Positions 1 to 6,379 of a DNA stretch of 11,480 nt are shown here, piece after piece. Position 1 is the first letter of the stretch, and the number at the start of each line of letters is the position of its first letter. The notes under the pieces are model-generated. The model worked only from the letters and a program-made list of their open reading frames with translations, did not search any database and was not told the origin of the DNA. Made by a program: the position numbers and the translations under genes. The stretch comes from Desulfobacterales bacterium (GTDB taxonomy: Bacteria > Desulfobacterota > Desulfobacteria > Desulfobacterales > 4be13). The DNA is taken from the NCBI GenBank assembly GCA_029940115.1, contig JAOZRQ010000188.1, forward strand, positions 1 to 11,480, read 5' to 3'.

Positions 1-55
1 TTTCAAGTTTCAAGTTTCAAGTTTCAAGTTTCAAGTTTCAAGTTTCAAGTTTCAA
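1..55. repeat. Heptamer tandem array TTTCAAG
   Basis: Seven full copies plus six bases of the heptamer TTTCAAG run from the first base of the window to position 55, without a mismatch. The array probably continues upstream of the window. It ends two bases before the GTG at 58, the first possible start of the large membrane protein. The heptamer has no stop codon in any forward frame; because 7 is not a multiple of 3, three units encode a seven-residue repeat (FQVSSFK). The array could therefore be spacer DNA or the translated 5' end of the gene. The same heptamer recurs inside that gene at 2401-2503. Confidence 0.95.
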
Positions 56-57
56 TC

Positions 58-3000
58 GTGTCCCCTTTGAAACAGACCATGGTGTTGCTATGGGGCGTCT
101 CGTTGTGCCGTTTCATGCTGAATCTGCCCCGATGTGAAATGACGCCGGGGTGGGCATTGCGTACCGCGCTGATGGTCTTGACGACCATGTTGCTGGTCGC
201 CTATTTCCGAATGTTTTCGCAGTGGTGGCTCCCCTTGGTTCTTGGATGGGTCGGCGTGCTGGCCCCCTTTTGTTCGCCGGATATGATGCATCTTCCGCGT
301 ATCGCTTTTATCGCCACCTTATATGCCCTTCTGACGTGGACCCTCATCCGAGTGATCCGAGATCACCCGTTCACCCGCCGCGTCGCTGATATGTTGCGGC
401 TCACGGGCGGCCATGGTCTTGCCGGGGGGCGGCGTCTCATGGAACAACGGACGTTTCAGACCGCATGTCTGATCACCCTTTCAGGAGGAGTTGCCACGAT
501 ATACGACTGGCTGAATATGCCGACCTTCTCTGCCCTGCCTGCGCTGATCATCGGCGGGACGTTTCTCTACGCTTCCGGGATCTGTTATGACAGACGCTGG
601 CACAGTTATATGGTCCTGGCGATTCTGACAATGATCACGCTAATCATCCATGCCGGCATCTTGGGCATCACCGATATCCGTGATATCCTGGGCGATCCCC
701 GAACTGGCTTGACCTTCGCGGTATTCAGTCTTGGTCTGTGTGGGCTGGCATGGCTGTTGAACCGTCGGGCGATCAAAGATAAGCGTCTCTCCATCCCCTT
801 CGCCCAAAGTCTGTATCGGAAGCCCCTGACAGAGACCGCCGTCATCCTGGCTCTCACAGCAGCGGCACAAGCGGTGATCCTGGTATGGGCCGACTCGGAC
901 CGGAATCTTAGCGGAACCGCCATCCTTGCCCTCGGATTGGCCAGCCCCGGAATCCTCTTGGCGAATCACACCATCCGTAGCCGCGTATGGGGGATGATCG
1001 GCATCCTCTCCGCCAGCCTGACGATGTTGTGGCTGTATCTTTTCATCTTCCACAAGGCTGAGCCGTTTACCCTCTGGCCTTCCGACACCGACATCTGGCT
1101 GGCAATCGCCAGTCTCAGCTTGGCACTGACGGCGTTGAACGCCATCATCAGAACGGCAGGGATGCGGGATAAGAGAGGGATCCCCGGTTCTGAAGCGGCG
1201 TCCGAGACTTCTTTTTCGGGTGGTCCTGCAGAGGTAGTGATGAATCCCGTTCAGTCCCCCGAATGTCAGGACACTGAATCTCATTCATCACTACTTGTGC
1301 AGGACTACCCTTTTTCGGACCCTCAAATCCGACATTCGATGAGGGCTGCGGCACTTCTGCTCTACTGCTGGGCTTTTCTGAAAGCCGTCCCGCTCTTTGC
1401 CCAAATCATGCACGGAGAGACGGCCGATGCCTATGGTGCAGGGTTCTTCCTCATCATGGGGATCACCCTTTTCCCTCTTTCCGAAGCCTTGCCCCAAGCC
1501 CATCACTGGCGAGGTGCGGGCATCCTCCTCATGCTCACCGGCTTTGTCACCGCCCTCCTCTCCCCCATCATGGACGCCAAGTCCCACGCCTCGCTCCTCA
1601 CGCTTCATTCCCCCCGTTTCACGCTTTACACCTCTTGGGGCTATGCCTTGTGGGGGATCGCCAACATCCTTCTCCCCCGCTTCAATTCACGTTTTCTGAG
1701 ATGGGCCGTCTCCCCTGCGGTGTGGCCTTGGGCCGGGCTTCTGCTCATCACGGCCCATCCGATCCTGACGCTGACCCCCCAGACATTTCTCCGATGGCCT
1801 TACTGGGCATTCCTCTCGCTCTACCTCTTTCTGATGCTCCGAAACAGCGGTTGGCGAGGATTTCCTTGGATTGCCACATTGGTGATGACTTGGGCCGGTA
1901 CGCTCCTTTTCGGAGAAATCCATGGCCAGGATTTCATCGAATTTGTGGTCAGCATACTGATATGGGCGAACCTGCTTCTATGTGTCGTCCCCCTGTGGCG
2001 TCGTTTCGGGCCCGCCTTTTCATCCGGCATGGGATGGCGACCCCATGATCTGACGAAGCCATTCATTTTCTGGCCCGCCATGCTCATGGGGATATGGCTG
2101 ATATTGCTCTTCATAACCGATGGAGTCGAGCTGCTTGATCTCAGGGCCGGCTTTCCGCATCGTTTCCTGATGTGGATTGCCGTGATGCTCACCGCGTCTT
2201 TCCTGCACCTGTTTCTGCTTCACCCGATTCTCCTGACCGCGCACACGCTCCTCCTATCCCTCTTCATCATGATGCTGACATGGATCCATCTCCATTCCTC
2301 CCTCTCTCACCTGCCCTTGGCCCTAGCCCTCTGGAGCGGCCTTCTGCTCCTCACTGTCCGTTGTTCGTTGGGTGTTGTCCGTTGTCCGTCCCCCCAAATG
2401 TCAAATGTCAAATGCCAAGTTTCAAGTTTCAAGTTTCAAGTTTCAAATCCCAAGTTTCAAGTTTCAAGCCCCAAGTTTCAAGTTTCAAGTTTCAAATTTC
2501 AAACCGCCCTCTCACACTGGCTGAACGTCTCCCCTTGGCTCGTAATCCCCGCGCTCCTCTTCATCCCGGTGGCCTCTCTCGGCGAGACGTTGCTGACCCT
2601 GCTCCTGCTGACCGGGGTCTTTGGCGGGCTGAGTTGCCAGCGTCATTCCCCCACACTCTTGTGGACGGCCCGGCTCCTCCTCCTCGTGCTGCTTCACACT
2701 TGGCCCTTGGTCTGGGTCCCGTCGGACAAGACAGAGGGGCTCGTGCTGTGGCATATATGGCCCCTGCTCAACGCTCAGTTTGACAGGCTCCGACTCCTCT
2801 TTCCCTGGTATGCGTTGCAAATGTCGCTGGTCCTCTCGCTATTGACCCTGTTGCGGGAGCGTCTCAAAAAGCGTGTGCCGGCCCACACCTTCCTCAACCG
2901 GCATCTGTTCCGGAATCTTTCATTTGAAACCGTCGTGGCGCTGGGGGAATGGGGATGTCACTTCTTGGTCTTCCTGCAACAGCTTGATAGGGGGACGCGT

Positions 3001-3921
3001 CCTGAAGACGCATGGATTCATGGTACGGTTGCCCTATCCGCCGCCATTCTGCTGATCGGATTCGGAATCCGGAGGGGGCATCGTTCCCAAGCCCCCGGCG
3101 GAATTTACGGGGCATCCGTGCTGGCAGGCATGGCCGGCCTCTATCTCCGCTTGCTCTGCATTGGTCTGACCCCGGCAGGCGGATGGGACACCGCCGCAAT
3201 CATCGGCGGTGCTTGGGGAATCTTCATGTTGCAACGATTCGCCTCGTCCGACGTGCTTTCCGCAACCCTGTTGCGGGTCGTTCTGGTGACGCCCCTGCTG
3301 GCCCTGACCACCGTTCCTCTCCAAGCTTCCGCCCACACCTGCGGAACGCTATTGGCCATGGGTGCGCTCTATCTCTCCCTGCGCCACACCTCCGGCAGTT
3401 CCGTAGCCTTGTATCTCGGAACACTCACCCTGAATGCGGCCATCTATCTCTGGATACCCGCCTGGGTGGACCGCGCCCATCTGATTCAGCTTTATGTGGT
3501 CCCCGCGGCCCTGAGCGTCCTGATCCTCGCCCACCTGCACCGGAAGGAACTGAAGCGGGACACCCTCAGCGGCATCCGGCTCGCTGGAATCATCGCCTTG
3601 TATGTCTGCGCGACCCTCGACTTTTTTCTGCGCCCCGAGTTGTCTCATTTTGTGATCGCCTTGGCCCTGAGCCTCATCGGCGTGGTAGCGGGTGTCTCCC
3701 TGCGGATCCGGGCATTCCTCCACGCCGGTGTCATCTTCATGGTGGTGAATGTGGCCGGGCAGTTGATCCTCTTCTATTCCAGGCAGACTCTGGGCAAGGG
3801 GATCCTGCTTGTGGGACTCGGATCCGTCATCTTGGCCGGGATGATCGGGTTCAACATCAAACGGGAGGCGATTTTGAGGCGGATTCGGATCTTCCGGGCG
3901 GATTTGGCGGAGTGGGAGTGA
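58..3921 (+). CDS. Very large polytopic membrane protein, function unknown (5' end uncertain)
   Basis: This 1287-residue protein is built almost entirely of hydrophobic segments separated by short charged loops, roughly thirty membrane passes by eye, so it sits in the inner membrane. I recognise no catalytic motif or named family. Repeated hydrophobic pairs suggest internal duplication, and the C-terminus ends in a short basic and acidic cytoplasmic tail. Two long hydrophilic stretches interrupt the pattern: about residues 369-428, encoded by a palindrome at 1218-1310, and about residues 766-816, encoded by heptamer arrays at 2355-2503. Both look like repeats inserted in frame into loops. The start is unsure. 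GTG at 58 and ATG at 79 both lack a Shine-Dalgarno sequence, and the frame stays open through the upstream heptamers to the window edge, so the gene may begin outside. It stands alone, followed by a repeat-filled spacer. Being a real protein is near certain; its role is unknown. Confidence 0.85.
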   Translation: MSPLKQTMVLLWGVSLCRFMLNLPRCEMTPGWALRTALMVLTTMLLVAYFRMFSQWWLPLVLGWVGVLAPFCSPDMMHLPRIAFIATLYALLTWTLIRVIRDHPFTRRVADMLRLTGGHGLAGGRRLMEQRTFQTACLITLSGGVATIYDWLNMPTFSALPALIIGGTFLYASGICYDRRWHSYMVLAILTMITLIIHAGILGITDIRDILGDPRTGLTFAVFSLGLCGLAWLLNRRAIKDKRLSIPFAQSLYRKPLTETAVILALTAAAQAVILVWADSDRNLSGTAILALGLASPGILLANHTIRSRVWGMIGILSASLTMLWLYLFIFHKAEPFTLWPSDTDIWLAIASLSLALTALNAIIRTAGMRDKRGIPGSEAASETSFSGGPAEVVMNPVQSPECQDTESHSSLLVQDYPFSDPQIRHSMRAAALLLYCWAFLKAVPLFAQIMHGETADAYGAGFFLIMGITLFPLSEALPQAHHWRGAGILLMLTGFVTALLSPIMDAKSHASLLTLHSPRFTLYTSWGYALWGIANILLPRFNSRFLRWAVSPAVWPWAGLLLITAHPILTLTPQTFLRWPYWAFLSLYLFLMLRNSGWRGFPWIATLVMTWAGTLLFGEIHGQDFIEFVVSILIWANLLLCVVPLWRRFGPAFSSGMGWRPHDLTKPFIFWPAMLMGIWLILLFITDGVELLDLRAGFPHRFLMWIAVMLTASFLHLFLLHPILLTAHTLLLSLFIMMLTWIHLHSSLSHLPLALALWSGLLLLTVRCSLGVVRCPSPQMSNVKCQVSSFKFQVSNPKFQVSSPKFQVSSFKFQTALSHWLNVSPWLVIPALLFIPVASLGETLLTLLLLTGVFGGLSCQRHSPTLLWTARLLLLVLLHTWPLVWVPSDKTEGLVLWHIWPLLNAQFDRLRLLFPWYALQMSLVLSLLTLLRERLKKRVPAHTFLNRHLFRNLSFETVVALGEWGCHFLVFLQQLDRGTRPEDAWIHGTVALSAAILLIGFGIRRGHRSQAPGGIYGASVLAGMAGLYLRLLCIGLTPAGGWDTAAIIGGAWGIFMLQRFASSDVLSATLLRVVLVTPLLALTTVPLQASAHTCGTLLAMGALYLSLRHTSGSSVALYLGTLTLNAAIYLWIPAWVDRAHLIQLYVVPAALSVLILAHLHRKELKRDTLSGIRLAGIIALYVCATLDFFLRPELSHFVIALALSLIGVVAGVSLRIRAFLHAGVIFMVVNVAGQLILFYSRQTLGKGILLVGLGSVILAGMIGFNIKREAILRRIRIFRADLAEWE
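1218..1310. repeat. Large imperfect palindrome inside the membrane-protein gene
   Basis: The arm at 1218-1245 (starting GGGTGGTCCTGCA) is the reverse complement of 1283-1310 at 25 of 28 positions. Pairing resumes further in (TTCAGT at 1250-1255 against ACTGAA at 1273-1278), leaving a loop of about ten bases near 1260-1268. The hexamers GTCCGA at 1200-1205 and TCGGAC at 1315-1320 may be outer ends. The element is read through in frame and encodes a hydrophilic loop between membrane segments. It resembles spacer palindromes of the REP or MITE type; insertion is inferred, the palindrome is seen. Confidence 0.8.
2355..2389. repeat. Heptamer array TGTCCGT within coding sequence
   Basis: Five successive heptamers of the TGTCCGT type occur here: units 1, 4 and 5 are exact, unit 2 has one change and unit 3 is more diverged. 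The array is translated as part of the membrane protein (about residues 766-778), directly after a hydrophobic segment and just before the unrelated TTTCAAG array. Confidence 0.7.
2401..2503. repeat. Heptamer array TTTCAAG within coding sequence
   Basis: Two TCAAATG units and a CCAAG remnant lead into twelve consecutive heptamers (2420-2503) of TTTCAAG or close variants such as TTTCAAA, TCCCAAG and CCCCAAG. They are read in frame as a repeated VSSFKFQ-like peptide, about residues 787-816 of the large membrane protein. The strand and sequence are the same as in the array at 1-55, so both belong to one repeat family. The tract is hydrophilic and lies between membrane segments. Confidence 0.9.
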
Positions 3922-3986
3922 TTCATTGAACACAAAAAAAAATCAGATGCCAGATTTTTCCAGAAAAGGGCGTCCTTCATTTATGG

Positions 3987-4099
3987 GTTTACACTTTTTC
4001 AAGCTGAAAAGTTTGTAGTTCCGCCTTCAGGCGGAGAGGCGGAACTACAAACTTTTCCATTCACCTGAAAGTGTGAACCACTTTTCAGGTAAAATGTAA
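3987..4099. repeat. Compound palindromic spacer element, copy 1
   Basis: The core is a perfect palindrome with 20-bp arms, 4007-4026 (AAAAGTTTGTAGTTCCGCCT) and 4037-4056, and a 10-base loop. A second hairpin follows: ACCTGAAAGTG at 4063-4073 pairs with CACTTTTCAGGT at 4079-4090, with one bulged base. The outermost sequences, TTTACACTTTTT near 3988 and AAAATGTAAA near 4090, are roughly complementary, so the whole looks like one nested element. Its core recurs at 8518-8578. No gene is visible. The upstream bases 3922-3986 hold only a weak AT-rich hairpin (3938-3959). Confidence 0.75.
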
Positions 4100-4143
4100 A
4101 GATGCCCAGAAAAGCATTGAAATTCACATCCGAACGTGCTATT

Positions 4144-4395
4144 CAGTTCATTTGCAAATTGAACTGGGCGCATTCACAAGTTGGGGGATCGTTCTCTCAT
4201 TGTCCCGCAGGGACTTGTGAAAGGGGTCGGACATAATTTTTTGTTCAGTCCCGTGGACTTGTTGAAACACAATGAGACATTTCAGTCGTCCTTACGGGAC
4301 TTGGGGCTTCTGCCAACTCACCCCGGCAATGAATTGCCGGGCTATTTTCAGCAGTCCCCACGGGACTCCCCAACTCATAAATACGCCCAATTGAA
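4144..4395. other. Structured non-coding region with inverted ends and four GTCCC-type palindromes
   Basis: Ends at about 4159-4186 and 4368-4395 are imperfect inverted repeats (about 22 of 28 positions). Between them, small palindromes of the form GTCCC-N3-GGGAC or close variants start at 4202, 4248 (shortened), 4288 and 4354. A perfect hairpin, CCCGGCAA-TGAA-TTGCCGGG, lies at 4322-4341, and another at 4144-4166. A 122-codon open frame crosses the region but is composed of these palindromes, so I do not call it a gene. It could be a MITE-like element or a structured RNA; the sequence alone does not decide. Confidence 0.6.
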
Positions 4396-4516
4396 CTGTG
4401 TACAGGACAAAAAAATGAGCGGGAAAAGAAACTCGGCTTTTTCGGGCAGGGAGGAGTCAGCCCATTTGGGAAAAAGCCGGGTTCTTGCCCGTCACAACTT
4501 TTTGTCCTGTACACAG
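4396..4516. mobile_element. MITE-like element with 18-bp perfect terminal inverted repeats
   Basis: CTGTGTACAGGACAAAAA at 4396-4413 is exactly repeated in reverse complement at 4499-4516. Inside lies a second inverted repeat (about 4421-4447 against 4468-4490) belonging to the AAACCCGG...CCGGGTTT family, which is also found downstream of mltA in the opposite orientation. The element is 121 bp long with no coding capacity, as expected of a non-autonomous element. No clear target-site duplication is visible. It ends about 75 bp before the preferred mltA start. Confidence 0.6.
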
Positions 4517-4589
4517 CAAATTGAATTGACAAAAGTCGGTTTTCATTAACCGAATGATGAGATGGTATCTCTGTGGAAAGGAACGTCCC

Positions 4590-5915
4590 ATGAAAAAAGA
4601 GACATTCAGCAGATCTGAAAGTTTGATGAGAAAGAAACCCAGTTTCAGCCTTCAGGGGATTGGGCGGTCAGGTTTCCATGACGCGGCACCATCTCAGAAA
4701 CCGAGTTTCTTTGTCCTTTTAGATCTACTGACATTGTTTACCCTTATCACGGTTCTGTTCTCACTGATGATTGCAGGATGCGCTACCAAAAAGCAGGCTC
4801 TCAAATTTCCATTGATCAAGCTCTCCCCATCCGAATATCCGGAATTTGCCGATGACATGGGGTATGACGGCTTGGCCCATGGCATCTCCCAGAGCCTCAA
4901 ATATCTGAGGCGGGTTCCGGCGAACCGAACCTTCACCTTCGGAGAGGAGACCGTTGATGCCAGCCATATGATCCGGTCCTTGGAACATTTTCAGCGGTTT
5001 ATCAAGACCAGACCCTCAAGCCAGCATATGAAAAAATTTGTCGAATCGGATTACCTCGTTTACAAGTCCGCAGGTTCCAATGACACAGGAAAGGTCCTTT
5101 TCACCGGATATTATGAACCGCTCCTCCATGGCAGTCTCAGGAAGAGCCGTGAATGCCGATTTCCGGTTTACGGCCATCCGGATGATCTGATCACCATTGA
5201 TCTTTCCGCGTTCTCATCGGAATTTAAAGGAAAGAAGATCACAGGCAGGCTTGCCGGGAATCGCTTTGTCCCTTATCACGACCGCAGGAAGATTGATGGC
5301 ACACGCGCACTTGAGGGGAGGGCAGAGGCCCTTGCGTGGGTGAATGACCGGCTGGATCTCTTTTTCCTCCAGATACAGGGGTCTGGAAAGATCCGCCTGG
5401 ATACCGGGGAGACCATCAACATCAACTATCACAGCCAGAACGGACGCCCCTACCGGAGTATCGGCAAGTTGCTGATAGAGGAGGGAAAAATCCCGAGAAA
5501 GGAGATGTCCATGCAGAGACTCCGGGCCTATCTGCGGGATCATCCGAATGAGGTGGACCGGATTTTGAATTACAACCCGAGCTATGTCTTTTTCAGCATT
5601 AAGGAGGAGGGTCCCTTTGGCGCGTTGAACGTGCTTTTGACCCCGGGCCGCGCCATTGCGGTGGACCGCCGCGTCTTTCCCATGGCCGGACTCTCCTTTG
5701 TGGAAACCCAGAAGCCGCTCATTGATGGCGCGGGAAAAATTACCGAATGGATTGGTTGCACCCGCTTTGTCCTGAACCAGGACACCGGCGGAGCCATCCG
5801 GGGCCCAGGACGGGCGGACCTGTTCTGGGGAAGCGGGGCTTATGCGGAAATCGCGGCAGGCCACATGCAACATCGGGGGAATCTGTATCTGCTGGTTCTG
5901 AAACGGGGGAGGTAG
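4590..5915 (+). CDS. mltA: MltA family membrane-bound lytic murein transglycosylase
   Basis: MltA enzymes cleave the MurNAc-GlcNAc bond of peptidoglycan to form 1,6-anhydro ends, acting from the periplasmic face of the outer membrane. Numbering from the upstream ATG at 4554, the lipobox LMIAGC ends at Cys76. The family motif FTGYYEP is at 183-189, FFLQIQGSG at 270-278, and the 3D-domain signature NQDTGGAIRGPGRADLFWG lies near the C-terminus, with Asp410 matching the catalytic aspartate of E. coli MltA. I prefer ATG 4590, because GAAAGGA at 4576-4582 sits seven bases upstream; 4554 and 4626 are alternatives. Oddly, 63 residues precede the lipobox cysteine instead of about 20. The extra part is encoded by a repeat at 4631-4710. 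The gene is monocistronic as far as seen, and the repeat hairpin after it starts on the last base of the stop codon. Confidence 0.93.
   Translation: MKKETFSRSESLMRKKPSFSLQGIGRSGFHDAAPSQKPSFFVLLDLLTLFTLITVLFSLMIAGCATKKQALKFPLIKLSPSEYPEFADDMGYDGLAHGISQSLKYLRRVPANRTFTFGEETVDASHMIRSLEHFQRFIKTRPSSQHMKKFVESDYLVYKSAGSNDTGKVLFTGYYEPLLHGSLRKSRECRFPVYGHPDDLITIDLSAFSSEFKGKKITGRLAGNRFVPYHDRRKIDGTRALEGRAEALAWVNDRLDLFFLQIQGSGKIRLDTGETININYHSQNGRPYRSIGKLLIEEGKIPRKEMSMQRLRAYLRDHPNEVDRILNYNPSYVFFSIKEEGPFGALNVLLTPGRAIAVDRRVFPMAGLSFVETQKPLIDGAGKITEWIGCTRFVLNQDTGGAIRGPGRADLFWGSGAYAEIAAGHMQHRGNLYLLVLKRGR
4631..4710. repeat. Dispersed repeat lying inside the mltA signal region
   Basis: This 80-bp segment, bounded by GAAACCCAGTTTC (4634-4646) and GAAACCGAGTTTC (4697-4709), aligns along its length with the reverse complement of the spacer repeat at 7597-7675, with roughly three quarters identity and one single-base gap. 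It includes the shared internal motif TCAGGTTTC. It encodes the KKPSFSLQ...SQKPSFF stretch between the basic start and the hydrophobic core of the MltA lipoprotein signal. Homology is seen; insertion into a former shorter signal peptide is inferred. Confidence 0.7.
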
Positions 5916-5976
5916 AAACCCGGCTTTTTTCCGAATGGGCCGACTTCTCCCTTGGCAGAAGCCGGGTTTCTTTTTT
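5915..5976 (+). terminator. Hairpin with T run after mltA, repeat-derived
   Basis: GAAACCCGGCTT at 5915-5926 pairs perfectly with AAGCCGGGTTTC at 5959-5970, followed by TTTTTT at 5971-5976. The first base of the stem is the last base of the mltA stop codon. The loop is long (32 bases), so termination strength is uncertain, but position and T run fit an intrinsic terminator. Confidence 0.55.
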
Positions 5977-6022
5977 CCGAATGGGCCAACTTCTTCCTTG
6001 GCGGAAAAAGCCGGTTTTTTTT
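5915..6022. repeat. Two tandem copies of the AAACCCGG/CCGGGTTT palindromic repeat
   Basis: Unit 1 (5915-5970) and unit 2 (about 5971-6022) share TTTTTCCGAATGGGCC, then A or G, then ACTTCT or ACTTCTT, and end in GCCGG followed by a T run. The same core is found in inverse orientation at 4421-4492, where the reverse complement reads through AATGGGC and GACTCCTCCCT. No gene is present between 5916 and 6379. Confidence 0.75.
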
Positions 6023-6092
6023 GCGTGGGAAACTGTTTTCTTCAGCTTTTTATCAATCACTTGACACAGGGCATCTTGCAGTATATATTCTG

Positions 6093-6194
6093 ACCATCAG
6101 TGTAAACTTAAGGAACAACCCTGCCCGTTCCTGACACGGGCAAGGAAATATGCCGGAAAATTTGTCACTCAGGCTTAAGTTTACACTTACTGAT
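6093..6194. mobile_element. Small TIR element upstream of tatA, copy A
   Basis: The left end ACCATCAGTGTAAACTTAAG (6093-6112) is matched by a reverse-complement right end CTTAAGTTTACACTTACTGAT (6174-6194), which carries about four extra bases. An internal hairpin, TGCCCG/CGGGCA, is at 6122-6141. The element is about 102 bp with no coding capacity. It is MITE-like and belongs to the same family as 6253-6348. Confidence 0.6.
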
Positions 6195-6252
6195 ATTCTG
6201 ACATCCTTAAATCCCTGCCAGTCATGGGCAGGTATGAGCAAAATGTGAACTG

Positions 6253-6348
6253 ACCATCAGTGTAAACTTAGGGATTCCCCTTTCAAAAGAACCAAGCTCT
6301 TGCTCTTACTCTTGTCCATTTGCTTAAGATCAAGTTTACACTGATGGT
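6253..6348. mobile_element. Small TIR element upstream of tatA, copy B
   Basis: ACCATCAGTGTAAACTT at 6253-6269 is perfectly repeated in reverse complement at 6332-6348. Termini are shared with copy A (6093-6194), but the interior differs and contains a short hexamer run of CTCTTG type near 6296-6315. The right end lies about 18 bp before the tatA ribosome binding site, so any tatA promoter lies in or before this element. Between the copies, 6195-6252 holds only a small hairpin, CCTGCC/GGCAGG (6214-6232). Confidence 0.6.
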
Positions 6349-6379
6349 AAACTGACAAACGACATAAAGGAGTTATTCC

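Noticed and set aside
1..55. CRISPR-like array
   Set aside because: Units are contiguous heptamers without spacers, so this is a simple tandem repeat; no cas gene is present.
3012..3929. 305-codon plus-strand frame inside the membrane-protein gene
   Set aside because: Arg/Pro/His-rich composition typical of an out-of-frame reading of GC-rich coding DNA; the hydrophobic frame is clearly the real one.
4181..4549. 122-codon open frame on the plus strand between the membrane protein and mltA
   Set aside because: It is made entirely of the palindromic and TIR repeats, has no ribosome binding site and no protein-like character.
4526..4549. TTGACA at 4526-4531 as the mltA promoter
   Set aside because: No acceptable -10 box lies 16-18 bases downstream, so the match is probably chance.
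5214..5873. 219-codon minus-strand frame within mltA
   Set aside because: Antisense shadow of a gene with clear family motifs; no independent support.
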